Positions 27,794-35,217 of a stretch of DNA of 64,000 nt are shown one piece after another (the first letter of the stretch is position 1; each line of letters starts with the position of its first letter). The notes beneath the pieces were generated by a model. The model worked only from the letters and a program-made list of their open reading frames with translations. It made no database searches and was not told where the DNA came from. Made by a program: the position numbers and the translations under genes. This stretch comes from Palsa-147 sp963771905 (GTDB lineage Bacteria; Acidobacteriota; Terriglobia; Acidiferrales; UBA7541). The DNA lies in contig CAVYVI010000014.1 of assembly GCA_963771905.1 (NCBI GenBank), forward strand, positions 372,001 through 436,000, in the 5' to 3' direction.

Positions 27794-28600
27794 TCACGTT
27801 TTGGTCTTTCTTGCGTTCCAGAGCTTGAGGAATTGAGCGACGGTCGCGGGAGCGTGGCCTGCGTAGTGATTGTTGACGTAGACGAAGGTGCCGACGCCGC
27901 GACGAACGGTTTGCTGGCAGACATCGACCCAACTTCGCAATTCCTTGGAGCGGTCGACGATGACCTTGTCCCAGGTTTTCGTTTTTTGCTCGATGCCTTT
28001 GCGGTCGCCGAGCAGGCGCACGTAGGTGAAGTCTGCGGTGATGTAGTCGAATTTCATTTGGGAGGGGAGGGGCATCCAGAGCTGATCTTGCAGGGCGAGC
28101 GCGACGTTGTGCGCGCGGAGCGTATCCGCGAAACGTTCATCGAGCCAATTCTTGTTGCGAATCTCGACAGCGAAACGATAGCCCTTCGCGAGCTTCTTCA
28201 AGAAAGACTTCAGGCGAGTGAGGAATTCATCGCCGCTTTTGAACGCGTCTTTGTTGAAGTAGGGAAATTGAAAAAGAAGCGGGCCGAGTTTGTCTTTGCC
28301 GAGCAAATTCATGGTGTCGAGGAAATTCGCGAGATCGGCGTCACAGTCGGCGAGAACTTTTTCGTGGGTAATGGCTTGTGGAACTTTCGCGGCGATCAGA
28401 AACCCGGGCGGCGTCTTCTCGGCCCAGCCGGTTACCGTGGCGCGCGAGGGAGTGCGGTAGAAGGTCGAATCAATTTCAACGGTGTCGAATTTTGTGGCGT
28501 AGTAGGTGAGAAAATCGCGCGGCTGCATTCCCGGCGGATAGAACGAGCCTTCCCAGCCCGCGGCGGTGAAGGCGGATGTACCGATGCGAAGCACGGCCAT
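27794..28600 (-). CDS. DUF72 family protein
   Basis: A 268-aa protein. LRIGTSAFTAAGWEGSFYPPG near the start, FDTVEIDSTFYRTPS, LLFQFPYFNKD and the ending VNNHYAGHAPATVAQFLKL are hallmarks of DUF72, a TIM-barrel-like family of unknown catalytic role. ATG 28600 starts the conserved part. It lies 81 bp upstream of the Uup gene on the same strand. Confidence 0.9.
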   Translation of the reverse strand: MAVLRIGTSAFTAAGWEGSFYPPGMQPRDFLTYYATKFDTVEIDSTFYRTPSRATVTGWAEKTPPGFLIAAKVPQAITHEKVLADCDADLANFLDTMNLLGKDKLGPLLFQFPYFNKDAFKSGDEFLTRLKSFLKKLAKGYRFAVEIRNKNWLDERFADTLRAHNVALALQDQLWMPLPSQMKFDYITADFTYVRLLGDRKGIEQKTKTWDKVIVDRSKELRSWVDVCQQTVRRGVGTFVYVNNHYAGHAPATVAQFLKLWNARKTKT

Positions 28601-28970
28601 GGAAGCGGATTGTAGCGCGAGAAACGGGAGATTCCCGCTCGATTTCGGTGGCGATGGATAGGTGAAATCGCCGGAATCCAGGTCCAGACGATGCGCACAG
28701 CGGTATACGGATCGTGAGACAGCGCGCGAGAGGGAGTACTGACAGGACTCGGAAATTCTTCGGAGAAGGAGTGATAACCGGCCGAAGAGCGCCGCTCGAG
28801 CGCCAATTCTCCTTGACAAATTACATGCATAGGAGCAAATTTCCGGCACTCTAGCGGACCGGCGGGCATTCACTCCCGTTGGTGGGCGGACACTGCCAGA
28901 AGCCCCCGACATTCGGGAGATCTCACTGAGCTGTAAGCCAACAGAGCCGCGGACTCAAGGAGAGGTCTAA
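28601..28970. other. Intergenic region between divergent DUF72 and STAS genes
   Basis: 370 bp without a credible gene. TTGACA at 28813-28818 with a poor -10 (CAAATT) 17 bp later could drive the rightward STAS gene, but the match is weak. Nothing else is visible. Confidence 0.4.
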
Positions 28971-29831
28971 ATGGAAACTGCAATTGGAGTATTCGATTCG
29001 CGCGATCGCGCCGAAAAAGCGTTGAAAGAACTGCTGAAGCGGAATGTACCTCTGGAGTCGATTGTTTTTCTGACGACTTCGGAAACCGAGGCGGCGAGCC
29101 TCGCGAAAGAGCTCGGTACGTGGGCCGGAGGATTCGTGGGAGGAGCGGCCGGAATGACAGCCGGAGTCGTCGCCGCTACGTTGCTGGTAATTCCGGGACT
29201 CGGTCAGGCGCTGGCGTTGGGAATCGGCGCGACGGCGCTGCTCGGCTTGGCCGGCGCGGGCGCAGGGTCTGCTGCAGGAAAGGCTGCGACCGCAGACCAC
29301 AACATTCCGCAACCGCTTCCGGACAATGAAGACGCAGCGCTCTTCCGGAAAGTTTTGAAGGACGGGCGCTCGCTGATCATCGTGAGGACGGATTGGCATG
29401 AAGTGGCGGCCGTGGCATGCGACATTCTCGACCGGACGGGAATCAGCATTGCGGAACGCCCGAATCTCAGAATGCAGGCCGCGACACGAGAAGTGGGCGA
29501 CGTCAGTGTGATCGACATCGTTGGAAGAATCACGCTCGGCGAAGGAAACGTAATGCTCCGCGAAATCGTTCAAGGACTGGTGGAAAAGGGCAGGTCAAGA
29601 ATCGTGCTGAACCTGACCGAGGTGGACCACATCGATAGCGCGGGTATTGGAGAACTCGTAAGGAGCCATACGGCTGCGCGACGAGCCGGCGGACAGATGA
29701 AGATCGTAAACCCCGGCAAGAAAGTGCAAGACATGTTGAAGATGACGAGTTTGAGTGCAGTGTTCGACGTTCAGGCGGACGAAACGAGCGCGATCAAGTC
29801 GTTCGGGCAGGCCTCCGGCGCGACCGGGTAA
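28971..29831 (+). CDS. Glycine-zipper stress-protein-like domain fused to STAS domain
   Basis: A 286-aa two-part protein. Residues 1-45 resemble the start of general-stress/DUF1269-type proteins (IGVFDSRDRAEKALKELL). Residues 50-105 form a very Gly/Ala-rich hydrophobic segment able to insert in membranes (GGFVGGAAGMTAGVVAATLLV). Residues about 170-280 are a STAS anti-anti-sigma domain with VDHIDSAGIGELV; Ser223 is the residue phosphorylated in SpoIIAA-type proteins. No partner kinase is adjacent. A strong terminator follows. Confidence 0.85.
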   Translation: METAIGVFDSRDRAEKALKELLKRNVPLESIVFLTTSETEAASLAKELGTWAGGFVGGAAGMTAGVVAATLLVIPGLGQALALGIGATALLGLAGAGAGSAAGKAATADHNIPQPLPDNEDAALFRKVLKDGRSLIIVRTDWHEVAAVACDILDRTGISIAERPNLRMQAATREVGDVSVIDIVGRITLGEGNVMLREIVQGLVEKGRSRIVLNLTEVDHIDSAGIGELVRSHTAARRAGGQMKIVNPGKKVQDMLKMTSLSAVFDVQADETSAIKSFGQASGATG

Positions 29832-29884
29832 TCGGCAGAAACAGACAAGCGCCGGACGGGAATCGCCCGGGCAAGAAACCAAGA

Positions 29885-29930
29885 ACCCGCCGCATCGCGA
29901 AGGGAGCGACGCGGCGGGTTTTGTTTTTGT
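29885..29930 (+). terminator. Intrinsic terminator after the STAS-fusion gene
   Basis: ACCCGCCGC (29885-29893) pairs with GCGGCGGGT (29911-29919), followed by TTTGTTTTTG. It lies 54 bp beyond the stop codon. Confidence 0.85.
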
Positions 29931-29944
29931 TCGAGCTGGTTGCG

Positions 29945-30439
29945 TCAGGCCGCGAAAGGAGAAGCGATGCGGAATCGCTTTGCGGCAAAAATGCCGAGAA
30001 CGATGAAGAGCGCCATGCAGACTAGCTGCGCGACCAAGAATGGCGGCTCGGATTGCGTGGGAGCGAGCATGTGAAGAGCCGGCACTTTCATGAAGGCTTG
30101 CGCGATCAGGACAAAGACATTGAAGTAGAGAGCGATTACGGCGGTGATGGCGTACGCGCGAGCCCAACCGCCCGCGAGATGACGGCTGTAACGAGCATAG
30201 ACGGCAATCGCCAGCGCGATCAGGGAGAGGATGCCGAGCGCGTGAGATGGCAGGAACTTGTGGAACGGAAACATGAAGCCGGTTACGCTCGTCAACACGG
30301 TGGTGACGAGGAAGAGGATGTTCCAGCCGCCGAGTCGATTGGCCGTGAGCAGACCGTAGGCGACTACAAACCCCGAAAGAATTCCGATCAGACTCAACAG
30401 AACATGCACGAAGGTAAATGTCGTCATCCCCAAGACCAT
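29945..30439 (-). CDS. Small multi-pass membrane protein, unknown
   Basis: About 164 aa from ATG 30439, preceded by GAGGTAG. Five hydrophobic helices are apparent, beginning FTFVHVLLSLIGILSGFVVAYG and ending LVAQLVCMALFIVLGIFAAKRF. I do not recognise a named family. It is convergent with the STAS-fusion gene and is the last gene before the genomic island. Confidence 0.75.
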   Translation of the reverse strand: MVLGMTTFTFVHVLLSLIGILSGFVVAYGLLTANRLGGWNILFLVTTVLTSVTGFMFPFHKFLPSHALGILSLIALAIAVYARYSRHLAGGWARAYAITAVIALYFNVFVLIAQAFMKVPALHMLAPTQSEPPFLVAQLVCMALFIVLGIFAAKRFRIASPFAA

Positions 30440-30871
30440 GGCACCTACCTCTTTTTTTCCTGAACGCTCCTGAAATGTGCTGAAACTGGCGCGTACGATA
30501 CTCCTCAAAGAGGCGGAGAGCCATTCGAGATTATGGATGGGGATGTTGACGCGAGGGATGAGCGCGTCAGGGATGGCGGAGAGGGGGGGATTCTTTCCAC
30601 CGCTGAAAGCAAAGGACTTCGGTAGTAGCCGATTTCGTGCCCTGCCAATCTCTCATCGTTCTTGGGACAATTCAATTCCCGAAACGTAACCGCCTAGGAG
30701 TGGCGGTTCCCGCAGCATGATCCGCTCGGAGAGCGGAAAAGGCAAGGACAACGAAATACCAGTCCGTTAGAAGTCCACGCCGCCTGCCCGGCTCCAAGCA
30801 TGCTCAGCCCGATTCGCAATCGCTTCCAGTACTCACGGCCTATTGCCTGATGTATGCCTGTATGGCACTAT
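30440..30871. other. Intergenic region containing the left island boundary
   Basis: No gene is supported. It contains the left copy of the 21-bp att repeat (30573-30593), and inside the island a hairpin AACCGCC-TAGGAGT-GGCGGTT at 30688-30708. The rest shows nothing I can name. Confidence 0.5.
30573..30593. repeat. Left attachment repeat (att) of the island
   Basis: 21 bp starting ATGGCGGAGA, then a seven-G run and ATTC, identical to 41233-41253. Flanking bases differ on both sides, which sets the repeat limits. Confidence 0.88.
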
Positions 30872-31021
30872 ATGGTCATGAAGCGGACAGCCCTCTTCCT
30901 CAAAGAGGAGCAGATCGAGAAGCTACAAAAGCTGTCCGACAAGACAGGCGCTCCGGTGGCGGAACTCGTCCGCAGGGCGATTGACAAGTACCTTCTGGAG
31001 AGAGCCAAGGAATTGAAATAA
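30872..31021 (+). CDS. Ribbon-helix-helix (CopG-like) small protein
   Basis: 47-49 aa, starting at ATG 30872 or 30878. The protein reads TALFLKEEQIEKLQKLSDKT, then GAPVAELVRRAIDKYLLERA: a short strand followed by two helices, the CopG/Arc/MetJ DNA-binding fold. Such proteins repress their own operon, act as antitoxins or control plasmid/island functions. A perfect hairpin follows the stop. No toxin partner is evident immediately downstream. Confidence 0.75.
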   Translation: MVMKRTALFLKEEQIEKLQKLSDKTGAPVAELVRRAIDKYLLERAKELK

Positions 31022-31023
31022 GC

Positions 31024-31057
31024 GGGACGTCGGGCGGTTGCATCCGCCTGACGTCCC
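31024..31057 (+). terminator. Strong hairpin after the ribbon-helix-helix gene
   Basis: A 14-bp stem, GGGACGTCGGGCGG against CCGCCTGACGTCCC with one G-U pair, and loop TTGCAT. It starts 3 bp after the stop codon. No T-tract follows, so it could be a terminator that needs help or an mRNA 3' stabiliser. Confidence 0.6.
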
Positions 31058-31085
31058 TGACCGACGCAACCTAATTGGAGGCTGC

Positions 31086-31208
31086 ATGGCTACCCGAATT
31101 GTAACAGCCGTCTATCCCCTCGCATTCGCACTCTTGTTTCCGTACGCAGTCTCAGCAGTAACGGCGAATCCCACTCAGTTCTTGCGCCCCATTCGGGAGC
31201 GCTCGTGA
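31086..31208 (+). CDS. Small (40 aa) hydrophobic protein
   Basis: ATG 31086 follows GGAGG by 4 bp. The peptide is mostly one hydrophobic helix (VTAVYPLAFALLFPYAVSAV) with a signal-peptide-like end, then a short polar tail ending RPIRERS. Its TGA overlaps the GTG of the next gene in a GTGA junction, which supports real translation and coupling. I do not recognise a family. Confidence 0.55.
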   Translation: MATRIVTAVYPLAFALLFPYAVSAVTANPTQFLRPIRERS

Positions 31209-31450
31209 CTCGTGTGTGCGTGCAGTGCAAGGACGTCCTCGGCGAGAAATGTGGACAGTGCGGGGCGGAAGCTGTCCCGGTTGATTCCAACGCTCAAGGT
31301 CACCCTCCGAACGGAATCGAGTTCAGGTGCCCAGCGTGCAGCCATGGCTTCTCCCGAGGCGAAGGTGGCGAGACGGGCGGCACGTGCGAAGCATGCTTCG
31401 ATGAGACGTTGCGAAAGGCGCACGAGCAGCAGAAGGCGGGCGGGCATTGA
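31205..31450 (+). CDS. Zinc-ribbon protein, 81 aa
   Basis: Starts at GTG 31205, coupled to the small hydrophobic ORF. Four CxxC knuckles are visible: CVQC, CGQC, CPAC and CEAC, enough for two zinc sites. The tail DETLRKAHEQQKAGGH is polar. Likely a small zinc-binding regulator or adaptor; no family is recognised. Confidence 0.65.
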   Translation: MTRVCVQCKDVLGEKCGQCGAEAVPVDSNAQGHPPNGIEFRCPACSHGFSRGEGGETGGTCEACFDETLRKAHEQQKAGGH

Positions 31451-31494
31451 CAGACGGAAGATCGCAACAAGTTTGGCACGAAAGGAGAATGCAA

Positions 31495-31692
31495 ATGCTA
31501 ACCACCAAGGATAATCACGGTAAGACCATCGGGTGGAGGGAAACGTATTTTTTGAAGGACGAAAGCGTTGATGTCTCCGTCCAGCGTAACGTCAGCACGA
31601 TTACGACCCGAGATCGGACGACAGGCAAGGTCGATTCAAAGACTTTTATCGGCAGAACGCCGCTTACACCCGACTTCGACGGCAAAAAGTAA
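31495..31692 (+). CDS. Hypothetical protein, 65 aa
   Basis: ATG 31495 lies 9 bp after AAAGGAGA; an in-frame ATG at 31489 is too close to it. The product is polar, with alternating beta-strand-like residues (DVSVQRNVSTITTRDRTTGK), and has no recognised domain. It shares direction and spacing with the zinc-ribbon gene and ends just before a structured RNA candidate. Confidence 0.5.
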   Translation: MLTTKDNHGKTIGWRETYFLKDESVDVSVQRNVSTITTRDRTTGKVDSKTFIGRTPLTPDFDGKK

Positions 31693-31698
31693 ATTGTG

Positions 31699-31795
31699 GT
31701 AGCGGGGCATTCTGGGCACTTCCGGTCACCCGAAGGGATCGGGTCTACGGGAGACCCGAGCGGCTACTGGAACGCCCCGCGCACGCTTTTTGAAC
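31699..31795 (+). ncRNA. Candidate structured RNA / complex terminator
   Basis: An outer stem GCGGGGC (31702-31708) with GCCCCGC (31774-31780) encloses a perfect hairpin CGGGTCT-ACGGG-AGACCCG (31740-31758) and a further possible arm. A short T-run (GCTTTTTG) follows. It lies between the 65-aa ORF and the recombinase gene. It could terminate the first operon or be a small RNA. Confidence 0.4.
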
Positions 31796-31832
31796 GGGTT
31801 CTGCGACAGGCAAGGACATAAAGGAGGCTACT

Positions 31833-32477
31833 GTGGCATTGCTGGTCGTCCGAAACAATGATTGCGAGCCTCAAAAGGTCATCGCTGCGGTCTATTCGAG
31901 AGTCTCGACAGTGAACGGTGGACAGGACAGCACAATGCAGACTCGCGAACTCGTCGAGTACTGTCAGCGAAGAGGCTGGGAAGTGTTCGACTGCTATGTG
32001 GACAATGGTGTCTCTGGCAAGAAGGATTCAAGACCCGAACTTAATCGGCTGATGGCGGATGCCCATGCCCGGAGATTCGATGTGGTCGTAGTGTGGCGCT
32101 TCGACCGCTTCTCGCGGTCGGTGTCACACCTGTGCCGTGCGCTAGAGATTTTCAACGCGCTGAAAATTAACTTCGTGTCGATGATCGAGCAAATTGACAC
32201 CACGACTCCAGCAGGCACATTCGTGTTTCATGTTCTCGCGGCAGTGGCGGAAAGCGAACGGCAGACAATAGTTGAGCGAGTGCGGGGAGGGCTTCGAAAT
32301 GCCAGAGCAAAAGGCAAGCGCCTCGGGCGACCAAGAAAAACTGTTGATGTTGACCGAATCAACTCACTCCGAGCTTCCGGGCAATCGTGGCGCACGATTG
32401 CTAGCGTGATGAGGCTGTCGGTCGGAACAGTTTACACCGCCGCCCGGTCTCAGCACGCGAAGGCTCTATGCGCCTGA
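31833..32477 (+). CDS. Serine recombinase (resolvase/invertase type)
   Basis: A 214-aa small serine recombinase. VIAAVYSRVSTVNGGQDS has the nucleophilic serine after R-V. VVVWRFDRFSRSV is the catalytic Arg region, and TPAGTFVFHVLAAVAESERQ is the long helix. A C-terminal helix-turn-helix (WRTIASVMRLSVGTVYTAA) binds DNA. It starts at GTG 31833 after AAGGAGG. In the island it may control copy number, invert DNA or resolve dimers, in addition to the tyrosine integrase. Confidence 0.92.
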   Translation: MALLVVRNNDCEPQKVIAAVYSRVSTVNGGQDSTMQTRELVEYCQRRGWEVFDCYVDNGVSGKKDSRPELNRLMADAHARRFDVVVVWRFDRFSRSVSHLCRALEIFNALKINFVSMIEQIDTTTPAGTFVFHVLAAVAESERQTIVERVRGGLRNARAKGKRLGRPRKTVDVDRINSLRASGQSWRTIASVMRLSVGTVYTAARSQHAKALCA

Positions 32478-32587
32478 AAGCTTCCGATTTTGCTTCATGT
32501 CACCGCCTCGGTCGCCGTGTCGTCCTGTGCGACGTGAAGCGTCACCAGAAATGCTCGCCGTTCGGAGGCGACCGATGCCAATCGTGA
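32468..32587 (+). CDS. Small Cys-rich ORF (39 aa)
   Basis: ATG 32468 overlaps the end of the recombinase by 10 bp and has GAAGG upstream. Four cysteines (SCH, LCD, KCS, RCQ) with nearby histidines could bind zinc. It in turn overlaps the next tiny ORF. Support is limited to start context and arrangement. Confidence 0.35.
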   Translation: MRLKASDFASCHRLGRRVVLCDVKRHQKCSPFGGDRCQS

Positions 32588-32652
32588 TCTTTCTACTGGT
32601 TCTCGTTTACAAACTCGGCTACCGCGCCGGACAGAGGAGCGTGCTGCGATGA
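32575..32652 (+). CDS. Small transmembrane peptide ORF (25 aa)
   Basis: ATG 32575 is 6 bp after a GGAGG and overlaps the stop of the Cys-rich ORF. The peptide is a single hydrophobic helix (PIVIFLLVLVYKLGYRAG) with a basic end. The good ribosome site suggests it may be translated. Confidence 0.35.
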   Translation: MPIVIFLLVLVYKLGYRAGQRSVLR

Positions 32653-32737
32653 TCTGGCTAGAGGTGACGTGCCCGTAGTTGGTTTTTTGGGAACCCGTCG
32701 CAAGAAGTTTGGACATGTTTTTCCATGAGGAGGACTG

Positions 32738-33058
32738 ATGTTCGAGGAGCTTATCCAGTACAACGCCTCTCCGAAGGCGGAGAAGCACCTGACCGAGGAA
32801 GAAGAAAAAATGAACGCCGCCGTCCGGGCTTTTGTTCTCGCCGAACAGCACTTTAAGCGGATGGATGAGCATCCGCTTAAGGTTAGCAAGAAGGAAGTCA
32901 ACCTGCGGTGGTGGCTGTCGCTCGAAGATTTGTACACCGCCGATAAAGCCCTCTGGCACCTTTTCTGCGGACCAGACAAGTCGCCCCGCAGCAACGCAGA
33001 GTATGCAAAGTTCAGGCTGAGGCTCGTGACTGGCGTGCCTAACCGCTCGGATGCGTGA
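32738..33058 (+). CDS. Hypothetical protein, 106 aa
   Basis: Begins at ATG 32738 after GAGGAGG. The product is charged and mostly helical (KAEKHLTEEEEKMNAAVRAF) with a Trp-rich middle (NLRWWLSLEDLY). No domain recognised. It precedes the DUF2779 nuclease gene by about 50 bp in the same direction and may be co-transcribed. Confidence 0.6.
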   Translation: MFEELIQYNASPKAEKHLTEEEEKMNAAVRAFVLAEQHFKRMDEHPLKVSKKEVNLRWWLSLEDLYTADKALWHLFCGPDKSPRSNAEYAKFRLRLVTGVPNRSDA

Positions 33059-33111
33059 TCGGAATTCCAGAATATTATAAAGGTGATGCAAGACGAGGCG
33101 CTGCGGTGAGC

Positions 33112-34590
33112 ATGAGAATCTCCAAGAGCAAGTTCTGCGCAGGCATGCAATGTTTGAAGCGTTTGTATCTGCTCGTCCACGAACCAGAACTCGCGGTTGA
33201 GCCGGACGGTACCGCAGACGCGATCATCGAACAGGGGCGTGAAGTCGGCTTGCTCGCACGCAAACTGTTCCCCGGTGGAATCGAGGTTTGCTCTACGCGG
33301 CTGGATCAGGCGATTCGCACGACGAGGGAGCTATTAGCGAATCACGAAGTTCCTGCGATCTTTGAAGGAGTCTTCGAACACGATGGAGTCCTCGTCCGGG
33401 TGGATGTCTTGCAACGTCGCAAAGACGAGCGTTGGCGATTGATCGAAGTTAAATCCACAACCGACGTTAAGGATCATCATCTCGAAGACGTTGCGATACA
33501 GCACCGGGTGGTGAGCCGCTCGGCAGTCGATCTCGCGGCATCGTGCTTGGCGCACGTGAGTCGAGATTACGTGTATGAGGGCGGCTCTATCGACGCAAGC
33601 CGCTTCTTCAGGATTCGGAACCTGACCCGGCAAGTTGAGAAATTGCAGGCTGAGCTTACGATTCAACTTCGCTCAGAATTTCGAGTCCTCGCAATGCCCG
33701 AGGCTCCCAACATTCCTGCTGGACGGCACTGTAGCAATCCATTCACTTGCGAGTTTTTTGATCATTGCAATCCCCGGATTCCTGAAGATCACATTCTGCG
33801 TCTTCCCAGAATTCATGCCAGCACAGTCGCAAAGCTTGTCGCTCTGGGCGTCCAATCCATTCGCAACATCCCCGAGAACTACCCGCTCACTGGACGGCTC
33901 CGTCGTGCGTGTACCAGCGTGCAGTTGGGAGAGCCGTGGTACAGCCCGGAAATCGGACAAGAGTTGCGCAAGCTGAAGTACCCACTCTACTTCGCAGATT
34001 TTGAAACCATGAACCCGGCTCTGCCACGCTTTGCAGGGATGCGTCCCTACGATCAAATCCCTTTCCAGTGGAGCGTGCATGTGCAACGGCAGCCGGGCGC
34101 AACGCCCGAGCATTTGGAATTCTTGGCGACCGACAGGAGCGATCCCCGCACCGCATTCATCTCAACGCTCTGCGGGGCCCTCGGCGATTGCGGAAGCATC
34201 GTGGTGTATAGCCAACAGTTTGAGTCGCAGCGGCTCTTAGACCTCGCCTCGTGGCTGCCGGAGTTCTCGAAGCGGATCGACAAGATTCAGTCCCGACTTT
34301 GGGACTTACTTCCAATCGTCCGGAACCACGTCTACCATCCGGCATTCGGCGGCTCCTACTCGCTGAAATCGGTACTACCGGCGCTGGTGCCTGAGATGAC
34401 TTACGACGGCATGGAAGTGGCTGACGGGCAGGCGGCAGGGCTGGCTTGGGAATCGCTTATCGGTGATGATTGCAGCGAAGCTGAGCGCCAGCAGAAACGG
34501 AAGGCGCTGCTGGACTACTGTGGGCAGGACACGCTCGGGATGGTACGGCTCGTAGATAGGCTTCGAAATGTCTCAGAACTTATTTGCTGA
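33112..34590 (+). CDS. DUF2779 protein: Cas4-like nuclease plus DEDD-like exonuclease domain
   Basis: A 492-aa protein. The N-terminal half looks like a Cas4/RecB-type PD-(D/E)xK nuclease: Asp98 in LVRVDVL, then Glu112-x-Lys114 in RWRLIEVKS. Cysteines at 13, 207, 213 and 219 are placed as in the 4Fe-4S clamp of Cas4/AddB. The C-terminal half (DUF2779) begins YFADFETM (Asp296, Glu298) and ends DYCGQDTLGMVRL, the acidic pattern of DEDD exonucleases. Two nuclease folds in one chain suggest DNA processing for recombination or defence. ATG 33112 chosen; GTG 33106 is possible. Confidence 0.75.
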   Translation: MRISKSKFCAGMQCLKRLYLLVHEPELAVEPDGTADAIIEQGREVGLLARKLFPGGIEVCSTRLDQAIRTTRELLANHEVPAIFEGVFEHDGVLVRVDVLQRRKDERWRLIEVKSTTDVKDHHLEDVAIQHRVVSRSAVDLAASCLAHVSRDYVYEGGSIDASRFFRIRNLTRQVEKLQAELTIQLRSEFRVLAMPEAPNIPAGRHCSNPFTCEFFDHCNPRIPEDHILRLPRIHASTVAKLVALGVQSIRNIPENYPLTGRLRRACTSVQLGEPWYSPEIGQELRKLKYPLYFADFETMNPALPRFAGMRPYDQIPFQWSVHVQRQPGATPEHLEFLATDRSDPRTAFISTLCGALGDCGSIVVYSQQFESQRLLDLASWLPEFSKRIDKIQSRLWDLLPIVRNHVYHPAFGGSYSLKSVLPALVPEMTYDGMEVADGQAAGLAWESLIGDDCSEAERQQKRKALLDYCGQDTLGMVRLVDRLRNVSELIC

Positions 34591-34969
34591 TAAGTTGCAG
34601 GATGGCATCGACCTTTTCACTTTCAGAGCTTGCTCTCTCAGGGTTACCAATATTCCAGATTTCCCGAATTAGGTCATCCCATTGCTCATGATCCGATTTG
34701 ACGCCCAAGTTGTATTGCGCCCAGCAAGGTGTTCGTAGGCTGACTTCGAACTCCGCAATTTCCCGAAACGTTATCTGGGGAACGGTCGCGGGTACCGCCT
34801 GCCTCGTATTCGCGTGACTAAAGTAAACGACCCGGAATAGGAAAGAACCGTGTCGGGCACGAAGATTCTTCTGGAGCTGGGCGGCTACTTCAGCGATCTC
34901 TGCTTCCGTGCTCAGTGGCCCCAGCCACCGCAGCAATCCATCAACTGTGATATTCAAACGTTGCAGCAA
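34580..34969 (-). CDS. Hypothetical protein, 129 aa
   Basis: Protein-like composition (EFEVSLRTPCWAQYNLG, EQWDDLIREIWNIG) but no recognised domain. No ATG is available at the start, so TTG 34969 is the likely initiator. The gene is convergent with the DUF2779 gene, overlapping it by 11 bp. Middle confidence because of the weak start. Confidence 0.45.
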   Translation of the reverse strand: MLQRLNITVDGLLRWLGPLSTEAEIAEVAAQLQKNLRARHGSFLFRVVYFSHANTRQAVPATVPQITFREIAEFEVSLRTPCWAQYNLGVKSDHEQWDDLIREIWNIGNPERASSESEKVDAILQLISK

Positions 34970-35217
34970 TTCGAAGCTGCACTAGTGGCGAAGTATGACC
35001 CCTCGCCTTTACCGCACTAGCCGTGCATCGCAAAACTTGCAGTCGCTCCTACCACCCCAGAACTTCGACTTTTGCTCCAGCGTAGTTAACCGCGCTGTTG
35101 ATCCGCGAGCTAACGGGATAGCTCCTCATCAGCCGGGCTTCGCCGGAAGGAATCGAGAAGCAAATTAAATCTGCTAGACTCTGGAGCATTACGAGACGCG
35201 GGAAGCGCAGACGAGCA

